A stretch of DNA of 64,000 nucleotides from Endobugula sp965214375. Lineage in GTDB: Bacteria > Pseudomonadota > Gammaproteobacteria > Pseudomonadales > Cellvibrionaceae. The position numbers and the translations under genes were made by a program. Positions within the stretch are counted from its first letter, which is position 1. Every line of letters starts with the position of its first letter. Positions 25,424-33,713 of the stretch are shown here, piece by piece. The stretch spans positions 62,001-126,000 of the forward strand of contig OZ243947.1 in assembly GCA_965214375.1 (NCBI GenBank), in the 5' to 3' direction. The notes below the pieces were generated by a model, which did no database searches, had not been told where the DNA came from, and worked only from the letters and a program-made list of their open reading frames with translations.

Positions 25424-26439
25424 ATAGTGTATTGCCGGGTCGTTTATCAGAGGTGACCTTAACATCCTTTGTGCTGATTTCTGGCATTATGATTGGTATT
25501 TTCTTAGGTTATTTTTCTCCGTCTACCGGAGAGTGGCTGGGTAATGGCGTTGACTATGCGTTGCTGTTGCTGGTGGGTTTGTTGTTTTTTGGTGTGCTCT
25601 TGGATGCTCTGTTGCAACTGGGTAAAAGTGGTCTGCGTTTTATCGTCATTGCCGTTTTCGCCAACTTTGTATTGCTACCGTTTATTGGTTATGGCATCGC
25701 TTCGCTGTTTCTATCATCACACCCGCTGCTTATCGTCGGTTTAGTGATTTATTTTATGTCACCCTGTACAGATTGGTTCTTAAGTTTTACCCGATTGTCT
25801 CGTGGTAATGTGGCTTTAGGTACGGCGTTGATTCCAGTTAATATGACTTTACAGCTATTGCTTTATCAGATTTATTTGCAGATATTTGCCGAGCAAAGTG
25901 TCGCCATTGAAGTGGCTACCATTGGTAGTACGTTATTACAGTGGTTCTTAGTACCGTTAGTGGTCGCTATTATTGCTCGTCAGGTATTGCGCTTGTTGTT
26001 GAAGCCTGAATGGTTTGAGTCTGTGTTGGAAAAAGCTGATCAAACCACTCTATGGTTAACCTCACTATTAGTATTACAAATTTTTGCAGCCAATATTCTA
26101 GTCATCACTGAACATCTTGCAGTATTTGTGTGGGTACTATCAGCGGTGTTCACATTCTTTTTAGTGACGTGGTTGCTCGGAAAGGGATTAAGTCGAGTGT
26201 TCCGATTGGGTTATCCTGAGCATGCATTGTTGACGATGACAATTGCCTCGCGTAATGCCCCTATGATGCTAGCGATCACTATTGCTGCCTTGCATGATCA
26301 ACCGCTTATTTACAGTGCATTGATTATCGGTATGTTAATTGAGATTCCTTATTTAACGGCATTGCGACGTTTCCTGCTAAAAAGTCGACAATACTTTTCT
26401 GTTGAGAGGGATTCAACCAGCGCTACTACACAGACATAA
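25417..26439 (+). CDS. ACR3/bile-acid-symporter-like membrane permease
   Basis: A 340-residue membrane protein of the SBF/ACR3 superfamily with about ten helices. The conserved motif MSPCTDWFLSFTRLSRGNVALGTA, which in ACR3 arsenite exporters has the key Cys in a P-C-T-D-W context, is present. A second conserved part is LTMTIASRNAPMMLAITIAAL. It starts with GTG 25417 inside the monooxygenase gene. The neighbouring flavoprotein and zinc genes suggest a small oxyanion or metal-complex transporter; true substrate is unknown. It is intact although its partner is broken. Confidence 0.65.
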   Translation: MLNSVLPGRLSEVTLTSFVLISGIMIGIFLGYFSPSTGEWLGNGVDYALLLLVGLLFFGVLLDALLQLGKSGLRFIVIAVFANFVLLPFIGYGIASLFLSSHPLLIVGLVIYFMSPCTDWFLSFTRLSRGNVALGTALIPVNMTLQLLLYQIYLQIFAEQSVAIEVATIGSTLLQWFLVPLVVAIIARQVLRLLLKPEWFESVLEKADQTTLWLTSLLVLQIFAANILVITEHLAVFVWVLSAVFTFFLVTWLLGKGLSRVFRLGYPEHALLTMTIASRNAPMMLAITIAALHDQPLIYSALIIGMLIEIPYLTALRRFLLKSRQYFSVERDSTSATTQT

Positions 26440-26457
26440 TTCCATGAGTATCTTGGT

Positions 26458-26874
26458 CTAAACAACGGGTTCGCTATTAATGACAACTTGTTTTCCGTCA
26501 ACCTGCAGGTAGAAGCAGTTCGGGCGATTGGTATGGCAAGCGGGCCCTGTTTGGTTGACTAGGCACAGTATGGTGTCTCCATCACAATCGATGCGCATTT
26601 CAACCAGTTGTTGAACATTGCCCGAGCTTTCTCCTTTGTACCATAACGCCTGACGAGAGCGAGACCAATAGCACATATGTCCGAGTTTTAGTGTCTCTTC
26701 TAGTGCTTCCCGATTCATCCATGCCATCATCAAGACTTCTCCGGTTGCATGCTGTTGAGCAATGGCAGGAATCATGCCCTGCTCGTTAAATTGAAGTTTA
26801 TCGAGTACTGACCCCAGAGCAACGGCGTGTACCTGATGTTCTTTTTCAAGAGCGGCGAAATAATCATTGTGCAT
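26458..26874 (-). CDS. hisI: Phosphoribosyl-AMP cyclohydrolase (HisI), probable zinc-limitation copy
   Basis: A 138-residue enzyme of histidine synthesis that opens the purine ring of PR-AMP. The active-site block VEMRIDCDGDTILCLVNQTGPACHTNRPNCFY is read directly (in the form DCDGD for Mg and Cys in L-C, A-C-H and N-C-F for zinc). It is the stand-alone cyclohydrolase without a HisE fusion. Placement among COG0523/dksA2/pyrC genes resembles known Zur-linked duplicate enzymes and suggests a second, inducible copy; the main his operon is not here, so this is inference. No clear Zur box was found in its own upstream region. Confidence 0.85.
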   Translation of the reverse strand: MHNDYFAALEKEHQVHAVALGSVLDKLQFNEQGMIPAIAQQHATGEVLMMAWMNREALEETLKLGHMCYWSRSRQALWYKGESSGNVQQLVEMRIDCDGDTILCLVNQTGPACHTNRPNCFYLQVDGKQVVINSEPVV

Positions 26875-27035
26875 TCAAAAATCAGATGTCAGCTTTTTCA
26901 GCTGCCTCCCAAGTGTAATTTTTCTGATGATACCACTAAATGTTGAATAACACATATGCATATAAAAGGAGGCATCAATTGATCATTAAAAATGCTATTA
27001 TTTTATACATTTATGATTTTTTTTCATGGGTCGTT

Positions 27036-27917
27036 ATGATTGAAAGAATTCACCTTAATATACTGTGTGAGATAGAACGCCAAGGCTCGTTAACGGCGGC
27101 TGCTCAAGCATTACACTTAACACAATCCGCACTCAGCCACACGATAAAAAAGTTGGAACATCAACTCGGTACTGCCTTGTGGCAAAAGCAAGGCAGAAAA
27201 ATACAGCTTACGCAATCAGGCCAATATTTACTAAAAGAAGCAAAACGCTTATTACCCCAGTTACAACGTTTAGACGACACATTACAGCAATATGCACAAG
27301 GCGAGCAGGGTTTGTTGAGAATCGGGATGGAGTGCCACCCCTGTTATCAATGGCTACTTAATGTGGTCAGTGAGTTTTTACCGCGTTATCCCGATGTTGA
27401 TATTGATGTGAAACAAAAGTTTCAATTTGGTGGTATGGCGGCCTTGTTTAATCATGATATTGATTTGTTGGTCACGCCAGATCCTATTGTCCGGGATGGT
27501 ATTACGTTTATTCCCGTTTTTGATTATGAACAAGTGTTGGTGGTTGGCCGTCAACACCCTTTTGCCAATCGCGATTTTGTGCATCCTGAAGATATGACAA
27601 CGCAAGTACTGTATACCTATCCGGTTGAGTTGGATCGTTTAGATATTTACAGAGAGTTTTTGTTTCCAGCAAATTGTTTACCCAAAAAACGAAAATCAAT
27701 TGAAGCGACTGAAATTATGTTGCAACTTGTGTCGGCAAATAAAGGGGTGACAACGTTACCTCGTTGGCTTGTTGAACAGTACCAGAAAAACATGCCTTTA
27801 ACCGCTGTTGGTTTAGGAGAGTCAGGCATACAAAAGAAAATTCACCTCGGTACAAGAAGCTATGAGGAGGACAATTCGTTGGTGATGTCTTTTGTTCGAT
27901 TAGCTAACAATAAGTAG
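27036..27917 (+). CDS. LysR-family regulator, MetR-like
   Basis: A 293-residue regulator. I prefer ATG 27036, which begins MIERIHLNILCEIERQGSLTAAAQ like MetR; a TTG at 26979 with a very good AAAGGAGG could give a 19-residue extension. The HTH reads LTAAAQALHLTQSALSHTIKKLE. The effector domain has MECHPCYQWLL, matching E. coli MetR 'IECHSCIQWL', and PVFDYEQVLVV. MetR controls methionine genes with homocysteine. The zinc-dependent MetE/MetH balance would be a reason for its presence in this island, but no met gene lies nearby. Confidence 0.75.
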   Translation: MIERIHLNILCEIERQGSLTAAAQALHLTQSALSHTIKKLEHQLGTALWQKQGRKIQLTQSGQYLLKEAKRLLPQLQRLDDTLQQYAQGEQGLLRIGMECHPCYQWLLNVVSEFLPRYPDVDIDVKQKFQFGGMAALFNHDIDLLVTPDPIVRDGITFIPVFDYEQVLVVGRQHPFANRDFVHPEDMTTQVLYTYPVELDRLDIYREFLFPANCLPKKRKSIEATEIMLQLVSANKGVTTLPRWLVEQYQKNMPLTAVGLGESGIQKKIHLGTRSYEEDNSLVMSFVRLANNK

Positions 27918-27935
27918 AGTGTTATCAAAATAGCG

Positions 27936-27962
27936 CATTATCAATCATCGTGATTGATAATG
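27936..27962. terminator. Hairpin between convergent LysR and COG0523 genes
   Basis: Perfect 12-bp arms CATTATCAATCA (27936-27947) and TGATTGATAATG (27951-27962) with a TCG loop. It lacks a T run, so it may be a weak bidirectional terminator or an mRNA-end stabiliser. Confidence 0.5.
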
Positions 27963-27979
27963 TCAGTCTCTGCAATGAT

Positions 27980-29041
27980 CTAACCTGATCGAAGTTCTGT
28001 GCAGTTCAATAAATCAATTTCAAAGGGTTTAAATATGGCTGCATCTTGAGTGATAATCTCGATACGACTGTCCAGTGCATTATCCAGGCAAGATTGTGTT
28101 AATTCTCCATCCACCATATTGTATAAGACGGGCTCATTGCGGGTTAAAAAACCCCCTTTTATACGTTTCACATCAATACGGGTAAGCAGTGAAGTTAAGC
28201 GGGATACATCAAATAACAGGTCAGGTTTAAATACCCATCCGCAGCTAAAGAATCCGTTGCCCTCATTTCTCATGGAAACAAATCCATCGGTGTTAAAAGA
28301 TAATGGTTGATCATTTTTGACTCGGGCCTTTTTCGGAAACAATGTGAACCCTGGCGTTTTTTGAGCCGGATGAAGCCGGACATTACCTTGAGCTACATGT
28401 CCTTCACCCAATCATAGCTTGGCAGGCAATTCTGCATGGTTAATTTGTAAAAAGGATTTGGTATTTTTACCAAAACGTTTATCCAAAAAATGAATCAGTT
28501 TGTCGGCATCCCCTTGTTCATAGAGATCGGCCTTATTGGCGACAATAATATCGGCCACATCCAGTTGTTGGAGGTAGATGGGATGTTGGTTGTAGCGTTC
28601 ATCCACAATTTTTCTAGCATCTACTAAAACGACTGTTTTGTGGAGTTCGACAATATCGGCATAACGTGGGGAGTTAAGTATTTCTATAACGCCTTCCGGA
28701 TGACCAATGCCTGAGGGTTCGATGATTAATCGATCAGATTTAGTGTTTTCAAGCAGTAAATCTAACGCCAGTTGCATGGATAAGCCAGAAGCACAGCACA
28801 TGCATCCACCGGGAACTTCTTGAATATAAATCTTTTCTTTGGCTTCTTCAGAAGGAGCGCTTCCACTAAAAGAGCTGCCATCAATACCCCCTTCACCGAA
28901 CTCGTTCACCAGTACAGCCCACTTTTCATTATTGGGTTTATTGGCTAGTAGGTTTAAAATGGCAGATGTTTTTCCCACGCCCAAAAATCCGGTAATAACA
29001 TTGGTTGGGATTTTCTTGTGACTTGATTGACTGATAAGCAT
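27980..29041 (-). pseudogene. Second COG0523 GTPase with an in-frame TGA
   Basis: Starts at ATG 29041 (a further upstream ATG at 29104 gives a less likely leader). N-terminal G domain: TNVITGFLGVGKTSAILNLL, zinc motif GGCMCCASG (intact CxCC), and a base-recognition motif NKAD. TGA at 28412-28414 follows ELPAKL; the frame then continues as LGEGHVAQGNVRLHPAQKTP to the end of the C-terminal domain at 27980. The C-terminal half is thus cut off. It is a different subfamily from the copy at 20067 (shorter linkers and a His-poor loop). Next to znuA, convergent with LysR. Confidence 0.75.
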
Positions 29042-29130
29042 ATGACTTTTAGAGATTAACTGAAGGGTATAAAGGGCACACCCATTATTGTATGGGCGCG
29101 CCAAATTATTAGCAATAAACGGCTACTGGC

Positions 29131-30129
29131 TTATTGGCACTGACTAAGGCTGTTGACCATCCCTTGAATCAGTTGTGCATAATGTCTGTTACCTGTTGTT
29201 AGACTTGCACCTAATGGATCCATGACACCTATAGTCGTAACGTTACTACCATCGAAAACGTTTTTAACAAGGCCGGGATTATACTGAGGTTCGGTAAAGA
29301 CGCAAGTCACACCCAGATTTTTAACGGTTGCTTGAATGTCTTTGATACGTGCCGGGCTGGGGTCTTCTGCATCTCCTAATGCAATGGAACCTGCGGCAGA
29401 AATGCCAAAACGTTTTTCAAAATACTGGTAAGCATCATGAAAGACAATAAATTGTGGTTTACCCAGCGCATTAATCTGAGTGCGAGTTGATTGTATCAGT
29501 TTGTCCAATGACGCGACGGCCTTGGCGGCATTACGGCTGTACGCTGCGGCATTTTCAGGATCTTTTTTGGAGAGCGTGTTTTTGATACTGCTGATCCATA
29601 CTTTAGCATTTTCAGGATCTAACCAAGCATGGGGGTCATTTCCTTCATGGTCATGGTGATCATCATGATGCGCGTGTTTTTTCTCTTTATGATGGTCATC
29701 ATGGTGAGCATGCTTTTCTTCTTTATGATGTTCATCTTCGTGGTGTTCTTCGTCGCCATGGTCATGCGATTCGAAGGTGGCGCCTTCGCTGAATTCATGT
29801 GTTACCGTCCCTTCGATTTCTAGCACTTCGATTTTTTGCGCTGAATCGGCGACATTGTCCAGTGCTTTTTCCAACCATGGGGTTAGGCTCTCACCCATCC
29901 AGAAAACAACGTCCGCATTTGCTAGTGCTTTAGCTTCGGAAGGACGCAGAGTGTATTGATGGGGTGAGGCTTCGGCTGGGATAAGCAATGTTGGTTCACC
30001 AACACCTTCCATCACTTGGCTTACCAAAGAATGTACCGGTGCAATATCAACGGCAACAGCAGGCGCTGCTTGTACGTGAGAAGATAAGCAAAGGCATAGT
30101 AGTGCGCTGGCAATTGACGGATAACGCAT
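29131..30129 (-). CDS. znuA: Zinc ABC transporter substrate-binding protein ZnuA
   Basis: A 332-residue periplasmic zinc carrier with a signal peptide (ALLCLCLSSHVQA). Zinc ligands expected for the family are visible: His in VDIAPVHSLV, His in ASPHQYTLRPSEA, and His in FIVFHDAYQYFEKRFG. Between domains is a long His/Asp/Glu-rich loop (about residues 117-165) with a near-exact duplication of HHKEEKHAHHDD / HHKEKKHAHHDD. It is transcribed away from znuCB and shares the Zur box at 30192 with them. Intact. Function: capture and hand-over of zinc to ZnuB. Confidence 0.93.
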   Translation of the reverse strand: MRYPSIASALLCLCLSSHVQAAPAVAVDIAPVHSLVSQVMEGVGEPTLLIPAEASPHQYTLRPSEAKALANADVVFWMGESLTPWLEKALDNVADSAQKIEVLEIEGTVTHEFSEGATFESHDHGDEEHHEDEHHKEEKHAHHDDHHKEKKHAHHDDHHDHEGNDPHAWLDPENAKVWISSIKNTLSKKDPENAAAYSRNAAKAVASLDKLIQSTRTQINALGKPQFIVFHDAYQYFEKRFGISAAGSIALGDAEDPSPARIKDIQATVKNLGVTCVFTEPQYNPGLVKNVFDGSNVTTIGVMDPLGASLTTGNRHYAQLIQGMVNSLSQCQ

Positions 30130-30191
30130 TAAGTTCTCCTTAAATATGAGTTGATAGTATGAGAGTCAATGTTTTTAGATAGACAATATCA

Positions 30192-30208
30192 ATGTTACAT
30201 TATAACAT
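30192..30208. promoter_or_regulatory. Zur box in the divergent znuA / znuCB promoter region
   Basis: ATGTTACATTATAACAT matches ATGTTATAnTATAACAT with a single mismatch and lies between the divergent starts of znuA (30129) and znuC (30299), the place where E. coli also has its Zur operator. Confidence 0.85.
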
Positions 30209-30298
30209 ATCGTTTAATTTCCAGCAAAAAGTAATGATTTAATAGTAAAATAGCCCGCTTTTGTGTCCAGATAGAAATAAGAGTAATCAGGTATCATT

Positions 30299-31021
30299 AT
30301 GTTAATTGAGTGTGACAAGTTGTCAGTGCATTTTGGTAAACGTCAAGTTCTCAATAATATCGATTTGTCGATCAATCCAAAAGAAATCGTAACAGTTTTG
30401 GGGCCTAATGGTTCTGGTAAAACCACGCTATTTAAAACCTTGATTGGCGCATTGCAGCCCAGTTCTGGTGTGTTAACTAAAAAACCCGGCTTGCGTATCG
30501 GTTATGTACCGCAAAAATTACACATTGATGAAACCCTGCCCATGACAGTTAAGCGTTTTATGAATTTGCCTGGTGGTTATTCACGAGAGGATGTCGCCGA
30601 GGCGTTAGTGCAAGCTGGAGTTCCCGAGTTAGATAAACAGCAGATTATGGATTTGTCCGGTGGACAGTTTCAGCGTGTATTACTAGCGCGAGCGTTACTG
30701 GGAAAACCGGATTTGCTGTTGTTGGATGAAGCGACACAAGGTCTTGACCACCGTGGATCAGCGGCGTTTTATCGCAAGATTGCCGATGTCAGGGAAAGTC
30801 TTGGTTGCGCTATTGTTATGATCAGTCACGAATTACATGTGGTTATGCGTCAGACTGATCGTGTGATTTGTCTTAACGGTCATATCTGTTGTCAGGGTAA
30901 GCCCGAAACCGTCTGCGATTCACCTGAATACCATGCGTTATTTGGTCTTGATAAACAAAGTGAAGCAGCTCTGTATCTGCATCGAGGCCATCACCACTAT
31001 TCACATTCCAAAAAGGTATAA
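30299..31021 (+). CDS. znuC: Zinc ABC transporter ATP-binding protein ZnuC
   Basis: A 240-residue ABC ATPase that powers zinc import through ZnuB. Walker A GPNGSGKTTLFKTL; signature LSGGQFQRVLLARALL; Walker B LLLLDEATQGLDHRG; switch His in VIMISHELHVVM. The C-terminal end is His-rich (LHRGHHHYSHSKKV), typical of ZnuC proteins and possibly a zinc sensor. One base separates it from znuB. Complete. Confidence 0.93.
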   Translation: MLIECDKLSVHFGKRQVLNNIDLSINPKEIVTVLGPNGSGKTTLFKTLIGALQPSSGVLTKKPGLRIGYVPQKLHIDETLPMTVKRFMNLPGGYSREDVAEALVQAGVPELDKQQIMDLSGGQFQRVLLARALLGKPDLLLLDEATQGLDHRGSAAFYRKIADVRESLGCAIVMISHELHVVMRQTDRVICLNGHICCQGKPETVCDSPEYHALFGLDKQSEAALYLHRGHHHYSHSKKV

Positions 31022-31022
31022 C

Positions 31023-31832
31023 ATGTTTGATGATTTTTTAGTGCGTGCCATGTTCGCCAGTGTAGGTGTAGCACTGGCAGCAGCGCCACTGGGTTGTTTC
31101 GTGGTGTGGCGACGCATGGCATATTTTGGCGATGCAACAGCACATGCCGCGATATTGGGGGTGGCTTTATCGCTGGCCTTATCAATGTCTATGTTTGTTG
31201 TTGTGTTACTTGTTTGCTTATTGATGGCAATGGCTGTTTCTGGGTTAAGTGCGCGAGGTTTTGCCATGGATACCTTGCTGGGTGTGGTCGCGCACTCGTC
31301 ATTGGCGATTGGTCTGGTGTCCGTGTCTTTTCTTTCGGGTATCCGTATTGACTTAATGTCCTATTTGTTTGGGGATATTCTAGCCGTTGGCAAAATAGAT
31401 TTGCTGGTGATATGGGGGGGAGCGCTATTGGTGTTGGGTTTAATGGCTTGGCGTGGGTCAGGTTTGTTGTTGTCTACATTAAACCCGGATCTTGCACTTG
31501 CCAGTGGCTTCAAACCCAAGCGTGAGCAGTTACTATTAACGCTTGCCCTTGCTATTGTCGTGGCAGTGGCGATTAAGGTCGTGGGGGTTTTACTCATTAC
31601 TGCCATGTTGATTATCCCTGCAGCTACAGCGCGTTCGTTTAGTAATACGCCTGAAATGATGGCAATCATTGCTGCTGTTCTGGCAGTTTTTTGTGGCTTA
31701 TCCGGTCTTCAAGCGTCGTACTTTTTTGATACACCAACCGGGCCAACTATTGTATGCATTGCGGCATTATTGTTTGTGATGACCAATGTTGTATTCCGCT
31801 TATTGCCGTCTCGTGGTTTGATGAAAAAGTGA
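31023..31832 (+). CDS. znuB: Zinc ABC transporter permease ZnuB
   Basis: A 269-residue inner-membrane permease with about eight helices. I use ATG 31023, two bases after the ZnuC stop; earlier in-frame starts read inside znuC. It has family blocks RRMAYFGDATAHAAILGVALS and IKVVGVLLITAMLIIPAATAR, the ABC-3 family signature. Complete, so with ZnuA and ZnuC a working high-affinity zinc importer appears encoded. Confidence 0.93.
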   Translation: MFDDFLVRAMFASVGVALAAAPLGCFVVWRRMAYFGDATAHAAILGVALSLALSMSMFVVVLLVCLLMAMAVSGLSARGFAMDTLLGVVAHSSLAIGLVSVSFLSGIRIDLMSYLFGDILAVGKIDLLVIWGGALLVLGLMAWRGSGLLLSTLNPDLALASGFKPKREQLLLTLALAIVVAVAIKVVGVLLITAMLIIPAATARSFSNTPEMMAIIAAVLAVFCGLSGLQASYFFDTPTGPTIVCIAALLFVMTNVVFRLLPSRGLMKK

Positions 31833-31883
31833 GACAGAACATAAACCGATATAGGTTTTTCTGCCCTCACTTTATCGGTTTAT
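31829..31883. terminator. Nested hairpins between convergent znuB and NTF2-like gene
   Basis: Two alternative inverted repeats overlap: ATAAACCGATA (31841-31851) with TATCGGTTTAT (31873-31883), and AAGTGAG/CAGAA (31828-31839) with TTCTG/CTCACTT (31857-31873). Only one can form at a time. Placement between convergent genes favours bidirectional termination. Confidence 0.55.
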
Positions 31884-32251
31884 CCTTCCGGCATTTGTGA
31901 TGAGTGGTGCTCTACAATGAGCCAGCGATTATTCTGCCAGCGATAGACAAACGTGAAACGTGCCTGCACAGTAGAATTGTCGTCAAAGGTAAAGGTATAC
32001 ACTCCGGAATTAATGGCCAGTTGATCAAAGAGACGTACATTCTGCTCGTCAATTTCTCCTGCGGGCCCTTTGGCAAGAAAATGGACGAAGTAATCCTCAA
32101 TTTCTGCGTGATTATGGCGTACCTTGTTTGATACCGTGGGTAATAGGATAGCGTGGCTGTCATAAAGAGCAGCCACTGTTTTCGGGTCTCTTGTTTGTAG
32201 GGCAAGATTCCATTCATTAAATAATAAGCTGATTTCGTGTTTATTCATCAT
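31880..32251 (-). CDS. SgcJ/EcaC-type NTF2-like protein
   Basis: A 123-residue protein with the NTF2/SnoaL-like fold: helical start ISLLFNEWNLALQTRDPKTVAALY, strand block DSHAILLPTVSNKVR, then the conserved C-terminal sheet VYTFTFDDNSTVQARFTFVYRWQNNRWLIVEHHSSQMPEG in pattern. Members with the ending 'HHSS.MP' are usual in the SgcJ/EcaC group, which is often found near carbonic anhydrase or zinc genes. No catalytic function is established. It ends inside the hairpin that separates it from znuB. Confidence 0.65.
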   Translation of the reverse strand: MMNKHEISLLFNEWNLALQTRDPKTVAALYDSHAILLPTVSNKVRHNHAEIEDYFVHFLAKGPAGEIDEQNVRLFDQLAINSGVYTFTFDDNSTVQARFTFVYRWQNNRWLIVEHHSSQMPEG

Positions 32252-32302
32252 TAATAATAGTTACAAAAGTGGCTGTTTTAGCTTAGCCACTCTTGCGAGT
32301 GG

Positions 32303-33640
32303 CTAGCGATTAAATCGTAAACGTTGTGAGGCCAGCGGGGCATCAGCAACGTGCTGGCCATTATATACCAATTGTCCATTAACCCAGGTGTTTTGAATAC
32401 GAGAATAAAACGAGTGGCCGTGGAATGGTGTCCAGCCACAATGATAATGCGTGTTGTCATGGCTGACTGGAGTGCTTTGATTGAAATCAACCAGAGCTAA
32501 ATCAGCATAATACCCCTCACGAATATAACCACGTTCGTTCACGGCATAACGAATGGCAGGGTTGTGAGCTGTTTTCTCGACGACCTGCTCCAGGCTTAGG
32601 CGTTGGTATTTAACGTGATCTAATAGGCTAAGCAAGGCGTGTTCTACTAAAGGCAGCCCTGCAGGTGCTTGCGGATAATCTACCTGTTTTTCTTCCAGTG
32701 TGTGTGGTGCATGATCGGTCGCGATAATATCAATTTGTCCCGTATGTAAGGCTTGCATCACAGCATCTCGATCAGTCGCTGATTTGATGGCTGGATTGCA
32801 CTTGATCATATTGCCCAAACGGGAGTAATCCTCATCGCAAAACCACAGATGATGTACACAAGCTTCTGCCGTGATGTGTTTTTTTTCAATCGGGCCAGCT
32901 TCAAACATGCTAAGCTCTTTTTCTGTAGTGATATGCAACACATGTAGTTGGGTGCGATATTTTTTAGCCAAATCTACCGCATAGGATGACGAAGCATAAC
33001 AGGCATCAGTATTACGGATAATGGGGTGATCCTCGATGGTGGGTTGTCTACGTTGGCGGATAGCGTCAAGATTCTTGGCAATAAGCGGGCTACTTTCGCA
33101 GTGAGTCGCTATCAGTGTTGGGCTGTCTCGGAAAATATCGTCCAGTGCTTGCGGATGTTCCACTAGTAAATCGCCTGTTGATGCGCCCATAACAATCTTG
33201 ATGCCACAGTGCTGTGCAGGATTCAGTAATTTAACTTGGTCTAGGTTGTCTTCAGTTGCACCCAGATAAAAAGCATAGTTAGCGACTGATGACTGCTCCG
33301 CAATAGCATATTTTTTTTCCAGAGCGTCTATCGTTGTGGTGGCGGGATTGACATTGGGCATCTCCATATAACTGGTGATGCCGCCCGCGACGGCAGCGCG
33401 AGATTCACTGGCAATGGTACCTTGATGAGTAAGTCCGGGTTCACGAAAATGTACCTGATCATCAATCATTCCAGGAAGTATGTATTGCCCCTTGGCATCA
33501 ACAATATGGTCGTTTGGCGAGGCTGCTATATCTCCGTCAATCTTGTCAATGCGCTGCCCTTTAATACGTATATCAGTTTCCAGAATACGTCCGTCGTTGA
33601 CGATGTGGGCATGTTTAATCAGTGTAGATGTTGAAGACAT
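32303..33640 (-). CDS. pyrC: Dihydroorotase (PyrC-type, COG0044), likely zinc-limitation copy
   Basis: A 445-residue amidohydrolase of pyrimidine synthesis. Metal site residues are readable: DDQVHFREPG (HxH normally DxHxH; here D-Q-V-H-F-R), MGASTGDL with carbamylated Lys expected nearby (KIVMGASTGD), THCESS, HVLHITTE and the catalytic Asp in IATDHAPHTLEEK. The motif D-D-Q-V-H in place of D-x-H-V-H means the first metal-binding His is Gln. COG0044-type enzymes with this change often act with altered metal need. Divergent from the Fur-family gene across a perfect palindrome (33663-33702). Confidence 0.82.
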   Translation of the reverse strand: MSSTSTLIKHAHIVNDGRILETDIRIKGQRIDKIDGDIAASPNDHIVDAKGQYILPGMIDDQVHFREPGLTHQGTIASESRAAVAGGITSYMEMPNVNPATTTIDALEKKYAIAEQSSVANYAFYLGATEDNLDQVKLLNPAQHCGIKIVMGASTGDLLVEHPQALDDIFRDSPTLIATHCESSPLIAKNLDAIRQRRQPTIEDHPIIRNTDACYASSSYAVDLAKKYRTQLHVLHITTEKELSMFEAGPIEKKHITAEACVHHLWFCDEDYSRLGNMIKCNPAIKSATDRDAVMQALHTGQIDIIATDHAPHTLEEKQVDYPQAPAGLPLVEHALLSLLDHVKYQRLSLEQVVEKTAHNPAIRYAVNERGYIREGYYADLALVDFNQSTPVSHDNTHYHCGWTPFHGHSFYSRIQNTWVNGQLVYNGQHVADAPLASQRLRFNR

Positions 33641-33662
33641 GAGTAGTTCTATTGCTGAATGA

Positions 33663-33702
33663 TTGAGCCGTTAATGATAATAGACTATCATTAACGGCTC
33701 AA
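33663..33702. promoter_or_regulatory. 17-bp perfect inverted repeat between divergent pyrC and fur-like gene
   Basis: Arms 33663-33679 (TTGAGCCGTTAATGATA) and 33686-33702 are exact complements with a 6-base centre ATAGAC. The inner part TAATGATA-N6-TATCATTA resembles a Fur-family operator with one extra central base. It fills most of the 73-bp region between the two start codons. Either a shared operator for the divergent genes or a long RNA hairpin in both leaders. Confidence 0.65.
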
Positions 33703-33713
33703 CTTTTCGTGGA

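Noticed and set aside
26875..26960. Zur box upstream of hisI
   Set aside because: ATGTTGAATAACACAT has the halves at the wrong spacing and too many mismatches.
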